From positions 62,001-126,000 of the forward strand of contig CAIWXW010000087.1 in NCBI GenBank assembly GCA_903916755.1: 64,000 nt of DNA. Direction: 5' to 3'. The position numbers and the translations under genes are program-made. This document shows, in pieces, positions 1 to 10,198 of the stretch; position 1 is the stretch's first letter; each line of letters opens with the position of its first letter. Source of the stretch: an uncultured Opitutaceae bacterium. GTDB lineage: Bacteria; Verrucomicrobiota; Verrucomicrobiia; Opitutales; Opitutaceae. A model generated the notes under the pieces. The model was not told where the DNA came from. It ran no database searches and saw nothing but the letters and a program-made list of their open reading frames with translations.

Positions 1-1
1 C

Positions 2-592
2 GGCCGGATCGAGCTGGCCCGCTTGGGCCTCAACCAGACTACCCTGGCGTCAGTCCGCGACCGCTTCACCGGAAGCCAGCTTGCGCCCACGGGTGCATCG
101 GGCCCACTCGGCCCGCTGCCATCGGTCCCGAATGGACCTTTTCGCCTCGCCGTGCTTTTGCCCCAGGGAAGGACCGGGCAAGCCGAGCCGCTGGTTGTAA
201 CCGGTAAAACCGCGAAAGGCGACCTGGTGTACGTGAAATATGTGGACGCGACGCACGTGCAGTTCGGCTACGACCATTGGGGAGTCGGCGGCGGCATCAG
301 CGGGCCCATTGCGATCGACTACAGCCAACCTCACGAGATCGAGGTGGGCCTGGGTTCCCTCTACGCCGAAAGCAAGGACGCCGGCTGGATGAGCCTGCCA
401 CCCGATGTCCGCAAGCGCCTGCACGACCAGGTGGCCGTCAGGATTGACGGCAACGCCGTCTGGCAGGCCCAGAGTCCCGCCTATCCCTCGACCCATGATG
501 ACATCCGGGTCGGGGAAAACCGCATCGGGGCCTCCAGTTGTGGTCCGCGTTTTACCGGAGAGATCCTGGCGGTCGCACGGGCAGATCCCTGA
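2..592 (+). CDS. C-terminal part of a DHWG-module protein (gene starts upstream of window); tail of one module plus one complete module
   Basis: Open frame from base 2; AEPLVVTGKTAKGDLVYVKYVDATHVQFGYDHWG...IGASSCGPRFTGEILAVARADP matches the modules in the neighbouring genes. Confidence 0.75.
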   Translation, partial: GRIELARLGLNQTTLASVRDRFTGSQLAPTGASGPLGPLPSVPNGPFRLAVLLPQGRTGQAEPLVVTGKTAKGDLVYVKYVDATHVQFGYDHWGVGGGISGPIAIDYSQPHEIEVGLGSLYAESKDAGWMSLPPDVRKRLHDQVAVRIDGNAVWQAQSPAYPSTHDDIRVGENRIGASSCGPRFTGEILAVARADP

Positions 593-601
593 ATCGAGGC
601 C

Positions 602-3600
602 TCATGGCCCCGGCGACGGCCGGGTGAGCGAAAGGATTTGACCCGTGTAATTGGCTCCGCAGCTCGACGCCCCCACCCGATTGATGGCAATGTGAATTTG
701 TTCGGCTGAGGTCGGATAATTCGTCGCCGGCTCGGTCCAGACCGCAACCCCGTCGAGGCGCACCTGCACCTGGTGGGCCGGGGGGCGTCCGGACGGAAGC
801 AGCGCATCCATGGTCAGTTCCAGCGTGTGCGATACGCCGTAGTCGACCTCCACGGGTTCGCTCATCGCCGCGGCGGTGCCCCAGTGGTCCAGGCCAAAGC
901 GCACATGATGTTCGTCGTCGTAGCGGACAAAGATCAGGTCCGCCGCTCCGGCCCGGCCCGACTCGACCAGCGGCTCGGACGCATGCGTTAGCCCGCTAGG
1001 GAAAAGGGTTTCCAGCTTGATCGCACCGCGGCCCGACCAGGCCGCGGGCGCCAGGTCAGTCGGCGGCTTTCGCTCGACCGAGAGGATCTTGCCGGTGAAC
1101 GCCGCATCCGAGACCGAGCCCCCTAGCGGATTCGAGCCGAGACGGATCTCATAAGGGGCGGACGGAAAGCACTCGGCGGCTCCCTCGAGGGCGATGACGC
1201 CGTCCAGCGCCACCCGCAACCGGCCGGAAAAGGGGCGTCCGCCCGAGGCCGCGGGATAAAGCGAGTCCATCGTGGCTTCAATTCGGTGCGGTTGCGAATA
1301 GTCGATCTCAATCGGGACGCCGGTGAGGGTGCTGATGCCCCAATGATGAAATCCGAAAGCCACATGGGTTGGATCGACATAGTGCACATAAAGGAGATCT
1401 CCCGCGCCGCTCATTCCCGTGACCACCAGGGGTTCGGTGCTGCCCGACATTCCATCCGGAAAGCGCACCTCAAGTTCAACGGCTCCCGTTTCACCGCCCC
1501 GCTCGGCCGGCGGAAGCGCCGCGAAGTCCCGCGCCGAACCCGCGGCCAGGATCTGGCCCGTGAACCGGGTCAATTCGGAAGAGGCTCCCCATGGGTTCCG
1601 ACCAATCTTAATCGTGTCCGAGGCCGCGGAATAGAAGAGGGCCTCCTCGTCGAAAACCACCACCCCGTCCATCAGAACCACGATGCGCCGCGCCAACGGC
1701 AAAACCGTGGCTGCCTCCGCCACGCGATCGGTCGGTGCCAGCGATCCCATCCAAATCAGCAGGCGATGCGGACGCAGCGGATCGTACGATACAAGTTCGC
1801 TCTGGGGGCCGCCGAAGCCGAAATGGTTGGCCCGAAAGCGAAGGCGCCCTGCCCCCTCGTAGACACACGATAGCACGTCGCTGCGGGATCCGGCTCCCGT
1901 GAGCAGCAACGGCTCGGCGCCGGAACTGCGGTCCGCGGGAAACAGCACCTGCAACTCAACCGGCCGGCGCGCCTGCGGCGCCGCCAGGACCGGCGGTCGG
2001 GCGGCGAGCGGCAGTCGCTTCGCCGCGAGTATGCGGCCGGAAAAGGGCCCGCTGAGTGTCACGGCCGGCCAGCGCACACTGCCGATCCTCAGGTCTTCCG
2101 GCGAGGAAGGGTAACAGCCCAACGAGGCATGAAGCACTTCCGCCCCGTCGGCGAGCAGCAGCAGGTCCCGGCTGGCCGACTCATATTGATCCTGGCTCCA
2201 CGCGGCAAAAGCGGGATGCGCAAAGGGCGGGAGCAGTGAACCTGCATGCAGCTCGACCACAATGCGGCGAGTGGACGGAATGGGGAAGCTCTGCCCCTCC
2301 AGAAAACCTAGCCCCGCGTGGAAAAAAGCCAGCTGAGCCCGGTCGCCCGCCAAATAACGGATCTCCGCCCAATCTCGGCGATCGACCGCCAAGCCGGTTT
2401 CAATGAGCGGTTCGACCCGCCCTTCCGCTCCGGTCGGCAACTCAAGCTCCAGGCGCAGCGCACCCAGCCGAATGGCGTGGGCCACTTCCCATCGGCTCGT
2501 TGGCCAGTTCGCCACGCGTCCCACCGCTCGAACGACATCTTCGCGCGGGGTGCGAGCGGCGAAGACCGCCAGACCGATCGCAACCGAGATGCATCCCGCC
2601 GCGGCTATCCCCAGCCCGGCCGCGGCCCGCGACCACCAGCGCGCCCGGGCGCGAACCCCTAACGCCAGCACCCCCACGCTGCCGAGCCAAAGGCAGGCTG
2701 GCACGTAGTCGCTCAAATAGCGGTCGGTGGTGCCGAAAAAGCACGAAAGCAGCACGAAATTCGCCGCGGCGGCCGTGCCCAGCGTCCGAAGCAGGGCGAG
2801 AAAGCGGCTGGCGCCCGGCTCCGCTTCCATCGGCTGGGCCCTGAACGCAAAGACCAGGAACCAAGTCCAGGGCAGATAGAGGAACATGCCATAGGGCTTC
2901 GCGGTGGGCGGGCTGAAAAAGGGAAAGTACCGCTGCCAAGTCCCGGAGCCGAAGAGGTATTCAAAGCCGTTGGGAATCAGATGCTCGAGCCCCAAGGGTT
3001 GAAAATTCCGGAAACTCTCGCCCGCCAGTTGATAGCGCATGCCAAACTCGAAGGGGGATCCGAAGCGCTGCAGATTGTAGAACGCCAAGCCCGCTCCGCA
3101 GAGGGCGGCGGGCCCCAACGCCGCCACCAGGACGCGACGCCGAAGCCTTCGGCTCGCAGGTGACTGCGCGCCTCCTTCCGGCGACTCGCCCAACTGGCGC
3201 ATCAGCCATGCGGACGGGATCAGCAACGCCAGGCCCGCGAGCAGGTAGTCCGGCCGGGCACCCACCGCCAAGCCAAAGCAGAGGCTCGCAAGCGCAAGCC
3301 AGCACAGGGCGCGCCGCCCGTGCAGCACGCCATAAAGCGCCAGCGCCATCAGGAAAAACAGGGCGAACGCGCAGGCAATCGGCACCTGGTAGAAGTTCGC
3401 TCCGGCAGTCAGGGTGAAGACTGGGTTGGCAAAGGCCAGACAGACACCGGCCAGCGCCAGGGTCCAGCACGCGGCCGTGGGAAAGTAGCGTCGGCGGACC
3501 AGGCCGAGCAGCACCAATCCCGCAACGAGCCCAACCCAGGCAAACACCGCCACCGCACAAGCCTCCGTCGGATACCAGCCGCTCGCCGCCGCGATCGGCC

Positions 3601-3952
3601 AAAAGAAGATCAGCACCGGGGTAACGCCAAAATAGAGATAATACTTTCCACGGAAATAGGTCATGTCATGCACCCGATAGGGAGCATTGGCCACCGGATC
3701 GTATGGATCGGGCAGCGCCAGCAAGGCCGGATGGGGCGCAAGCTTGACCGCTAAATGTCCCTCGCGAAAACCGGCCGTCAGGAGCTCGTAATAGCTCTGC
3801 GGCTGCCGGGAGAAAAGAAAGTTAACCGGTTGGCGGGCGCTCCAGAGGTAAACGCATGCGGCCAACATCGCAACGATCACCCCGATCACAACATCCCCCT
3901 GCCAAAGACGAGGACGGGCGCGCCGAGAATCGGATGCGAGGGGAATCTCCAA
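602..3952 (-). CDS. Polytopic GT-C-like membrane protein with four C-terminal DHWG modules
   Basis: 1116 aa; hydrophobic N-terminal half with HDMTYFRGKYYLYFGVTPVL motif; four recognisable repeats in the C-terminal half. Confidence 0.85.
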   Translation of the reverse strand: MEIPLASDSRRARPRLWQGDVVIGVIVAMLAACVYLWSARQPVNFLFSRQPQSYYELLTAGFREGHLAVKLAPHPALLALPDPYDPVANAPYRVHDMTYFRGKYYLYFGVTPVLIFFWPIAAASGWYPTEACAVAVFAWVGLVAGLVLLGLVRRRYFPTAACWTLALAGVCLAFANPVFTLTAGANFYQVPIACAFALFFLMALALYGVLHGRRALCWLALASLCFGLAVGARPDYLLAGLALLIPSAWLMRQLGESPEGGAQSPASRRLRRRVLVAALGPAALCGAGLAFYNLQRFGSPFEFGMRYQLAGESFRNFQPLGLEHLIPNGFEYLFGSGTWQRYFPFFSPPTAKPYGMFLYLPWTWFLVFAFRAQPMEAEPGASRFLALLRTLGTAAAANFVLLSCFFGTTDRYLSDYVPACLWLGSVGVLALGVRARARWWSRAAAGLGIAAAGCISVAIGLAVFAARTPREDVVRAVGRVANWPTSRWEVAHAIRLGALRLELELPTGAEGRVEPLIETGLAVDRRDWAEIRYLAGDRAQLAFFHAGLGFLEGQSFPIPSTRRIVVELHAGSLLPPFAHPAFAAWSQDQYESASRDLLLLADGAEVLHASLGCYPSSPEDLRIGSVRWPAVTLSGPFSGRILAAKRLPLAARPPVLAAPQARRPVELQVLFPADRSSGAEPLLLTGAGSRSDVLSCVYEGAGRLRFRANHFGFGGPQSELVSYDPLRPHRLLIWMGSLAPTDRVAEAATVLPLARRIVVLMDGVVVFDEEALFYSAASDTIKIGRNPWGASSELTRFTGQILAAGSARDFAALPPAERGGETGAVELEVRFPDGMSGSTEPLVVTGMSGAGDLLYVHYVDPTHVAFGFHHWGISTLTGVPIEIDYSQPHRIEATMDSLYPAASGGRPFSGRLRVALDGVIALEGAAECFPSAPYEIRLGSNPLGGSVSDAAFTGKILSVERKPPTDLAPAAWSGRGAIKLETLFPSGLTHASEPLVESGRAGAADLIFVRYDDEHHVRFGLDHWGTAAAMSEPVEVDYGVSHTLELTMDALLPSGRPPAHQVQVRLDGVAVWTEPATNYPTSAEQIHIAINRVGASSCGANYTGQILSLTRPSPGP
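608..2465 (-). repeat. Array of four DHWG modules encoded in CDS 602-3952 (approximate bounds)
   Basis: Four successive EPL..TG / LDG / IG.N..G / F(T/S)G.IL patterns read from the translation. Confidence 0.75.
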
Positions 3953-4076
3953 GAGGCCGGAGTAAAGCAGCCGTCAGTCGCCGCGCAACCCTGCGATGGA
4001 AGCTTGCGCCCCTGTGGCCGCTTCGCCAGCCGGTGCGGCTCACCGCGAAAGGCTCATCCGCAGCGAAGCGCAATTA

Positions 4077-6920
4077 TCAGGGCGACGCAGGAAGCATTTG
4101 GCCGGTAAAAATCGGCCCAGCCGTGGAACCTCCAATCGGATTTCGACCGATCCAGATCGCCCCCGGCTGGAATGAATAGGCGGCGCTTGTTCCGCTCAGG
4201 ACCACTTGGCCGTCCATCTCGATCCTCACCTCGCCTGGCGCGGGACGACCGGGCCACTGTGGCGGATAGAGGGAGTCCATGGTGAGTTCAAGCCGGTGCG
4301 GTCGGGAGTAGTCGACTTTGACCGGCGGGCCCACCAGCCCGCGATGGCCCCAGTGGTCGAAGCCAAAGCTCACATGCGAGGCGTCCAGGTACCTCACATA
4401 GAGGATATCCCCGGCACCGGGCGATCCGGACACCAAAAGCGGATCCGACCGGCCTACGGCGCTTTCCGGAAACAACACCCGCAACCCCCTTGCTCCGGGG
4501 CCGGCTCCGATCGGTCCAGGCGGCAGGCCCTCGAAGCCCGGCGCCGCGCTCACCGAAAGCGTCAGACCGCTAAACCGGTCCAATGCGGTCGTTGCCCCAA
4601 AGGGATTCGTCCCAATCCTGATTGGCCCGGGGCCCGCCGGATAGAATATTCCGGCCTCGTTTAAGACGGCAATCCCGTCCATCAAGACCACCACGCGCCT
4701 CGACCATGGCATTTCGGCCTTTGGCCCATCCCCCGGTTCCGGACCGGCCAACGCGCCAAGCCAGATCACCAGGTGATGCGACCGCGCCGGGTTGAAAAGC
4801 ACCATCCCGCCCACCAGGGTGGCCGCACCGAAATGATCGAAGACAAAGCGGAGCCGGCCGGGCCCGAGGTAAGTGCAGGCCAAAAGGTCACTTTTCTGGC
4901 CCTGGCCGGTCACCAGGAGCGGTTCCGTGCCCATGGACCTGTCGGCCGGAAAGAACACCTCCAATTCGACCGGGCGGTTGGCCGCTACGATCCGGGTGTT
5001 TGGGCTCACGGGCGGTGGATCCATCGGTAGCCGCAGGCGGGAGAGCACCCTTCCGGCATATGGGCGCGTCGCTCCATCGGAGCGCCAATCGGCTGCTTCA
5101 AGGTGAAGATACTGCGGGGGGGAAGGGTAGCAATCGAGCGCGGCGCGCAATGCCTGTTGTTGATTGACCGTGATCAGAACATCCCGGCGATAATTCCGAT
5201 ATTGATCCGGGCTCCAGCGGGAAAAAATCGGATGCGCGTAGGGAGCCACCAGGAACCCGGCTCTCACCTCGACCGAGATCCGCCGATCGGTCGGGATGAG
5301 GAAAGGGTCGCCTTCAATAAGGCCCAGCCCCGAGTGATAGATTCCCACCCGGGCCCTATTCAATGGCTCGTAGCGCAGCTGAATCCAATCGCGGCGATCG
5401 GGTTGCGAGCCCGCTTCGACCAGAACCTCAGTGACTCCCGGCAGGGCTGGTCCCAGCTCCAGATCGAGATGAAGCGCCCCTTGGGGAAATTCCAGGATCC
5501 GCTGGACTGCTGCCGTCGGTCCGTCGCCCAGGCGGGCCACACCCAGGGGAACGACACCGTCGGGCAGCGAGCTGGCAAATGCCCCCAGTCCAATCATCAC
5601 GGAAATAGCCCCAGCCGCGCCCATGGCCCCCAGCGACAGGAGGCGCCGACGGCGTCCGAGTGAAGCCCGAGCCGCCAGGTTGAATGCGCCCAGCCCGGCC
5701 AGCATCATCCAGGCCGGAACATAGTCTGCAGCGTACCGGTCGTTGACGCCGACAAAGAGCAAAAGCAGCAGGAAATTACCGGCGAGCCCACCGGCGATGG
5801 TTGCAGCCAAAATTCTCTGGTCCTGGCGGGCGCGAACTGCTGCGGGCAGAAAGGCCAGCGCCCCCAGCCAGCACCATGGCGCGTAGCGGAGCAACCCGTA
5901 GGGCATACCCACCACCGCGGAAAAATAGGGGAAATATGGCTGCCAAATTCCAGCTCGAAACAGATAGGCGACGGAATTGGCCGGCACGCGCCGCCAATCA
6001 AACAGCGCATGAAGATTGCGCAGATCCCAACCCATCAGTTGGTAATGCAAGCCGAATTCAAAGATCGAGCCGAACCGCAGCCAGTTGTAGCAGGCCAATC
6101 CGATCCCGCACAGAAAGGCGGGGATAACAGCGGCCCAAACAAGCGTCGGCCGCGCGGCCGGCCGCCGCATCAGCACCCTCAAGGGGATGAGGAGCGCCAA
6201 TCCGCCAAGCAGATAGGTGGGTCTCGCGCCCACGGCCAGACCGAATAGGCTGCTGGCGAGCGCCAGCCATGCCGCCGCGCGCGGGGAATGGAGCGCATGA
6301 TAGACGGCGCCCCACATCAGCACACTGAGGCAGAAGGCGCAGGCAATGGGCACCTCGTAGAAGCTCGAGTGCGCCGTAAGCACCACTACGGAGCTGCCAA
6401 AGACAAAGCACGTTCCGGAGAGAACCAGCCAAATCACGGAAACCGCCGGGAAATAGCGCCGGCGGACCGCGGCGAGGAGGCCCAAACCGGCCATCGCTCC
6501 CACCCAGGCGAAGCAGGCGACCGCACAGGGTTCCGTCGGGAACCAGCCGGTGGCGGCAACAATCGGCCAGAAGAAAACAAGCACCGGGGTGACGCCGAAA
6601 TAGAGGTAATATCTGCCCCGGAAAAGCGACATGTCGTGGGCCCGGAAGGGCGCATTGGCGACGGGGTCGTAAGGATTCGGAAGCGCCAACAGGCGGGGAT
6701 CCGGATCCAGCTTGACCGCAAGTTGCCCGGCCTGAAAACCAGCCGTAAGCAATGGGTAGTAACCCGAGGGCTGGCGGGAAAAAAGAGCACCCCCGGCCTG
6801 GCGGGCGCTCAAGCCATAAAGCCACGCCCCCACCGCCGAAAGCACGACCAGCACCGCGACATCCCACCATCGTGAGCCACGCCCATCCGGCCGAAATTCG
6901 CGGGTTGGGGCAATTTCCAA
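4077..6920 (-). CDS. Polytopic GT-C-like membrane protein with three C-terminal DHWG modules; paralog of CDS 602-3952
   Basis: Same N-terminal motifs (SRQPSGYYPLLTAGF, HDMSLFRGRYYLYFGVTPVL). ORF track starts at 6998, but the TTG at 6918-6920 (LEIAPTRE) aligns with the paralog start MEIPLASD and avoids overlap with the divergent gene. Confidence 0.82.
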   Translation of the reverse strand: MEIAPTREFRPDGRGSRWWDVAVLVVLSAVGAWLYGLSARQAGGALFSRQPSGYYPLLTAGFQAGQLAVKLDPDPRLLALPNPYDPVANAPFRAHDMSLFRGRYYLYFGVTPVLVFFWPIVAATGWFPTEPCAVACFAWVGAMAGLGLLAAVRRRYFPAVSVIWLVLSGTCFVFGSSVVVLTAHSSFYEVPIACAFCLSVLMWGAVYHALHSPRAAAWLALASSLFGLAVGARPTYLLGGLALLIPLRVLMRRPAARPTLVWAAVIPAFLCGIGLACYNWLRFGSIFEFGLHYQLMGWDLRNLHALFDWRRVPANSVAYLFRAGIWQPYFPYFSAVVGMPYGLLRYAPWCWLGALAFLPAAVRARQDQRILAATIAGGLAGNFLLLLLFVGVNDRYAADYVPAWMMLAGLGAFNLAARASLGRRRRLLSLGAMGAAGAISVMIGLGAFASSLPDGVVPLGVARLGDGPTAAVQRILEFPQGALHLDLELGPALPGVTEVLVEAGSQPDRRDWIQLRYEPLNRARVGIYHSGLGLIEGDPFLIPTDRRISVEVRAGFLVAPYAHPIFSRWSPDQYRNYRRDVLITVNQQQALRAALDCYPSPPQYLHLEAADWRSDGATRPYAGRVLSRLRLPMDPPPVSPNTRIVAANRPVELEVFFPADRSMGTEPLLVTGQGQKSDLLACTYLGPGRLRFVFDHFGAATLVGGMVLFNPARSHHLVIWLGALAGPEPGDGPKAEMPWSRRVVVLMDGIAVLNEAGIFYPAGPGPIRIGTNPFGATTALDRFSGLTLSVSAAPGFEGLPPGPIGAGPGARGLRVLFPESAVGRSDPLLVSGSPGAGDILYVRYLDASHVSFGFDHWGHRGLVGPPVKVDYSRPHRLELTMDSLYPPQWPGRPAPGEVRIEMDGQVVLSGTSAAYSFQPGAIWIGRNPIGGSTAGPIFTGQMLPASP
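4080..5487 (-). repeat. Array of three DHWG modules encoded in CDS 4077-6920 (approximate bounds)
   Basis: Repeats GALHLDLELGPALPGVTEVLVEAG..., RPVELEVFFPADRSMGTEPLLVTG..., GLRVLFPESAVGRSDPLLVSG...FGFDHWG...FTGQML. Confidence 0.72.
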
Positions 6921-6978
6921 GGGGAGCCAAATCTGAGCGTTAGCTGGACTGCCTTCAACTCTATGTTGTAGTGAACGG

Positions 6979-7473
6979 ATGAAATGGATGCTTCTCACCG
7001 GTCTCGCGATCCTCGTGGCGGGACTGCTCTTCTGGCACTCTCACTCGGTCAAAACCGCCTATGTCAACGGACTGCCGGCCTATCGCGACCTGCCCGGCCG
7101 GGAATTCATTTTCGAGCGCGAATGCTATATCTTCAAACTTAAGAATCGGGCCACCGACTGGCCCTTGGTGGGCGACCACCTCGTCGTGCCCGAACTCCCG
7201 GCGGAAGTGACGAGCGCGAACATCGGAGCGGACCTGCCAGGTGTGCGCATCCTGGGACTGGCGCACGTGGGCGAGCGGTTCAGGCTCGTTTCAGTCCGGC
7301 AGGAAACGCAGGGGGCCCAGCAGCACCTGTCCTTCGAGATCCTCTTTGATGAAGAGGCCTCCCACCCTTACTCTCGGATGGATGCGGACCTGATCATGGA
7401 TCATGCGCCTGAGGCCCAGGGGCTGGCTCCCGCGCTCCGGCCGGAATATGCCGTCGACAGTCCGCGTCAATGA
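6979..7473 (+). CDS. Hypothetical membrane-anchored protein
   Basis: 164 aa with N-terminal hydrophobic segment MKWMLLTGLAILVAGLLFWHS; stop overlaps the next start by 4 bp. Confidence 0.6.
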   Translation: MKWMLLTGLAILVAGLLFWHSHSVKTAYVNGLPAYRDLPGREFIFERECYIFKLKNRATDWPLVGDHLVVPELPAEVTSANIGADLPGVRILGLAHVGERFRLVSVRQETQGAQQHLSFEILFDEEASHPYSRMDADLIMDHAPEAQGLAPALRPEYAVDSPRQ

Positions 7474-9155
7474 TCCGCATTCGCGGTGACCGCAAAGAGG
7501 CGCGCCGGTCGAACGCGCTGCTGATGGCGCTCATGATCGGGGAGTTTCTCCTTTTCGACCGCATCGGGGCGCATTGGCATACCGGCATCTATCCGCGCTG
7601 GAACGACCAGATACAGTACCTGACCGAGGCCTATACCGGTTACGAGTACCTCCTCGGCCACGGATTCTGGGCGGGGATGTGGCAAACGCTCCTGCATCCC
7701 GCGGCCCAGGGAACACTCGACGATTGCTATGCCGTCCTGCTCTTCTGCCTCGCCGGGCCCTCACGCAGCGCGGCCCTCGCCGTCAACATGTTGGCCTTCC
7801 TCGCCTGGCAAGGGGGATTTTTCTTCGCGATCCGACGGAGGTCCGGCTCGGGGAGCATGGCCTGGGCGTCCGCCGGCCTGTTGCTCTGCCTAGCCGGCCC
7901 TTGGTCGGGCAGCACGGGCTCGGCCACCGACTTCCGACTCGATCATCTGGCGATGTGCACCATGGGGGTCGTGACCGCCGCCGCTTTGATGACGGAGGGA
8001 TTCAGGCGCCTGGGCTGGTCCCTGGCTTTCGGAGCGACGGTCGCCCTGGCCCTGTGCACCCGGTTTTTGACCGGGCCCTATTTTGTCCTCATTTTTGCGG
8101 CGCTGCTGGCCTGGGCGGGATCGGGGCCTGAGCGCCGCAGGCGGGCCACCCACCTGGGGTTCGCCGCGATCGTGGCCCTCGTGCTGGCCGGCCCCTTGGT
8201 CTGGCTGAACCGGCTCTCGGTCTACAACTACTACTGGATCGGGCACTTTTTCGGACCGGAAAGCGCCATCCGCAACCCCCATCTCAACCTCACCCAGTCA
8301 ATCGCGTTTGTTTGGGGCCATTTTGGCGCCGACCACCTAGGCAGCGCATTCGAGGTGCTGGCATTGCTGATATCGCTCGGGCTGGTCGCTGGCGCGCTCG
8401 CCAGCACACGAAGGTCGCGAGCAGCCCCGTCAGGTCCACGCGCCGCCTGGGCGGGTGAAGCCGCCATGATCGGCGGGATCTTCCTGCTGGCGCCGGCGCT
8501 CATTCTCTCCCTGCACAACCTAAAGTCTCCGGTCGTGGAGGGCATCATGACTCCCGGGATCGTGCTGCTGCTGCTGGGGTGCTGGGAAGCGCTCCTGGGG
8601 ATCATCCAGCCCCGACTGTCGGCCACGGCCGCCAAAAGACTGGGGGCCGCGCTGGGCGTTCTCGTCCTCAGCGGTGGCGCAGCCTATTTTGTCGTTCGAC
8701 AGCTCACACCGCCTCATTCGCCCCAGTTTGTCGCTGATGCCCACAAGGTGAATTCCCTGGCCGATGGCATCTTCCTTCGCTCCCGCGCCGCAGGAATCAC
8801 CGCTCCGCGCGTGGCCGTGGACGAAGTGACGGACTGCCTCGACGGCCAGGTCCTGCGGGTGATTTGCTACGAGCGGCATCGCGTGTGGGTCCCTTTCGTC
8901 ATGACCCTCCCCACCGGCATCGGCGAGGAGTCGAAATCGGTGCTGCTGGACCGTCTCGCCCAGAGTGATTTTGTCTTCATCACCGAAGGCGGACCGGTTG
9001 GCGGCTGGCCCTATGATCGCGAAATGCGCGCGCTGGAGCCCACGACGGCCGCCTGGTGCGAGGCCCACTTGTATCCGGTCGACCGGTTTACGCTTTTCGG
9101 GCAAAGCATGGTCCTTTTCCAGCGGCGGGACCTTCCCCTTCCGGCCCGACCATGA
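7470..9155 (+). CDS. Polytopic membrane protein, GT-C-like
   Basis: 561 aa, many hydrophobic segments, acidic first loop RWNDQIQYL; operonic overlaps on both sides. Confidence 0.7.
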   Translation: MIRIRGDRKEARRSNALLMALMIGEFLLFDRIGAHWHTGIYPRWNDQIQYLTEAYTGYEYLLGHGFWAGMWQTLLHPAAQGTLDDCYAVLLFCLAGPSRSAALAVNMLAFLAWQGGFFFAIRRRSGSGSMAWASAGLLLCLAGPWSGSTGSATDFRLDHLAMCTMGVVTAAALMTEGFRRLGWSLAFGATVALALCTRFLTGPYFVLIFAALLAWAGSGPERRRRATHLGFAAIVALVLAGPLVWLNRLSVYNYYWIGHFFGPESAIRNPHLNLTQSIAFVWGHFGADHLGSAFEVLALLISLGLVAGALASTRRSRAAPSGPRAAWAGEAAMIGGIFLLAPALILSLHNLKSPVVEGIMTPGIVLLLLGCWEALLGIIQPRLSATAAKRLGAALGVLVLSGGAAYFVVRQLTPPHSPQFVADAHKVNSLADGIFLRSRAAGITAPRVAVDEVTDCLDGQVLRVICYERHRVWVPFVMTLPTGIGEESKSVLLDRLAQSDFVFITEGGPVGGWPYDREMRALEPTTAAWCEAHLYPVDRFTLFGQSMVLFQRRDLPLPARP

Positions 9156-10198
9156 TTCCGGTCCGCTTCAAGCTCGCGGCGCCGGTGACCGGCCGCCTTC
9201 CGGCCGTCGACGAGCTCAAGGGCATCGCGATCATCCTCGTGATCCTCTATCACGCGGGCGGGATGCTCGCCTGGCAAAACACCCTTCATTTCGACCTGGG
9301 CGTGGACCTCTTCGTCCTCCTCAGCGGGGTCGTCCTCGGCTTCGGGGTCCGCTATTGCGGCGCACTGCCCTTTCTGGCGCGGCGCTTCGTGCGCATCCTG
9401 CCGGCGTATTGGCTGACGCTCACGACCTGCTGGGTCGCCAACACGCTCCTCCTGAAGGACCACTATACTCCCCTCAACCTGGCGGTTCACTACCTGGGCC
9501 TGCAGGGCTTTTTCGGGGACGCCTACGCTTTTGCCATCAACGACTCGTTCTGGTACATCACGCTCGCGCTGGGCCTCTATGCCATTTACTGCCTTTGCCA
9601 TACCCTGGTTCGCTTCCCCGACCGCCTCGTGCTGGCAGGCGCGGCCATCACTGCGATCATAGCGTTCATGTTTCTGCTCAGCTATGGGCCCACGGGATTG
9701 TTTGGGCATTTGGTCATTCGGATTCCAGGTTTTTTCGTGGGCTTGCTGATCGGCAAGTTGCTCAAGGAAGGCCAGTTAGACATACCTCTCAGCCTCCCCT
9801 TGGCCCTGGCCGGCGTTCTCTTGTTCTATATTCCCTATACCCAAGGGGTCGCCTTCTATACCCCCTGGGTCGCCCTCACCCTGGCAGCGATTTACCTGTT
9901 CGTGATCAAGCGCCCCGCCGGGGCGCCCGGACAGTGGCTCACCCGGGGCTTGGGCTTCCTCGGGCGGCATTCGCTGGAAATATTCCTGCTCCATCAACCC
10001 CTGATTCGCACCTACAACGTCTATGTCCTTGCCCAGGGCTTCAATGATTCGTCGCCCAGCGCAGGCATCCTGCTCGCCGGGGCCGCGGCTGGGCTCGTGG
10101 TGACGCTGGTGGTCAGCGTGTGCCTCCACCGGCTCGTTCAGAAGATCCCACTGCCGCCGGCGGGACGCTCCGACGCCGCGGCGCATCCCACCCCATGA
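9152..10198 (+). CDS. Acyltransferase 3 family membrane protein (OafA-like)
   Basis: DELKGIAIILVILYHAGG, LGVDLFVLLSGVVLGF, RRFVRILPAYW, NDSFWY, HQPLIR motifs; ATGA overlap with the previous gene. Confidence 0.85.
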   Translation: MIPVRFKLAAPVTGRLPAVDELKGIAIILVILYHAGGMLAWQNTLHFDLGVDLFVLLSGVVLGFGVRYCGALPFLARRFVRILPAYWLTLTTCWVANTLLLKDHYTPLNLAVHYLGLQGFFGDAYAFAINDSFWYITLALGLYAIYCLCHTLVRFPDRLVLAGAAITAIIAFMFLLSYGPTGLFGHLVIRIPGFFVGLLIGKLLKEGQLDIPLSLPLALAGVLLFYIPYTQGVAFYTPWVALTLAAIYLFVIKRPAGAPGQWLTRGLGFLGRHSLEIFLLHQPLIRTYNVYVLAQGFNDSSPSAGILLAGAAAGLVVTLVVSVCLHRLVQKIPLPPAGRSDAAAHPTP

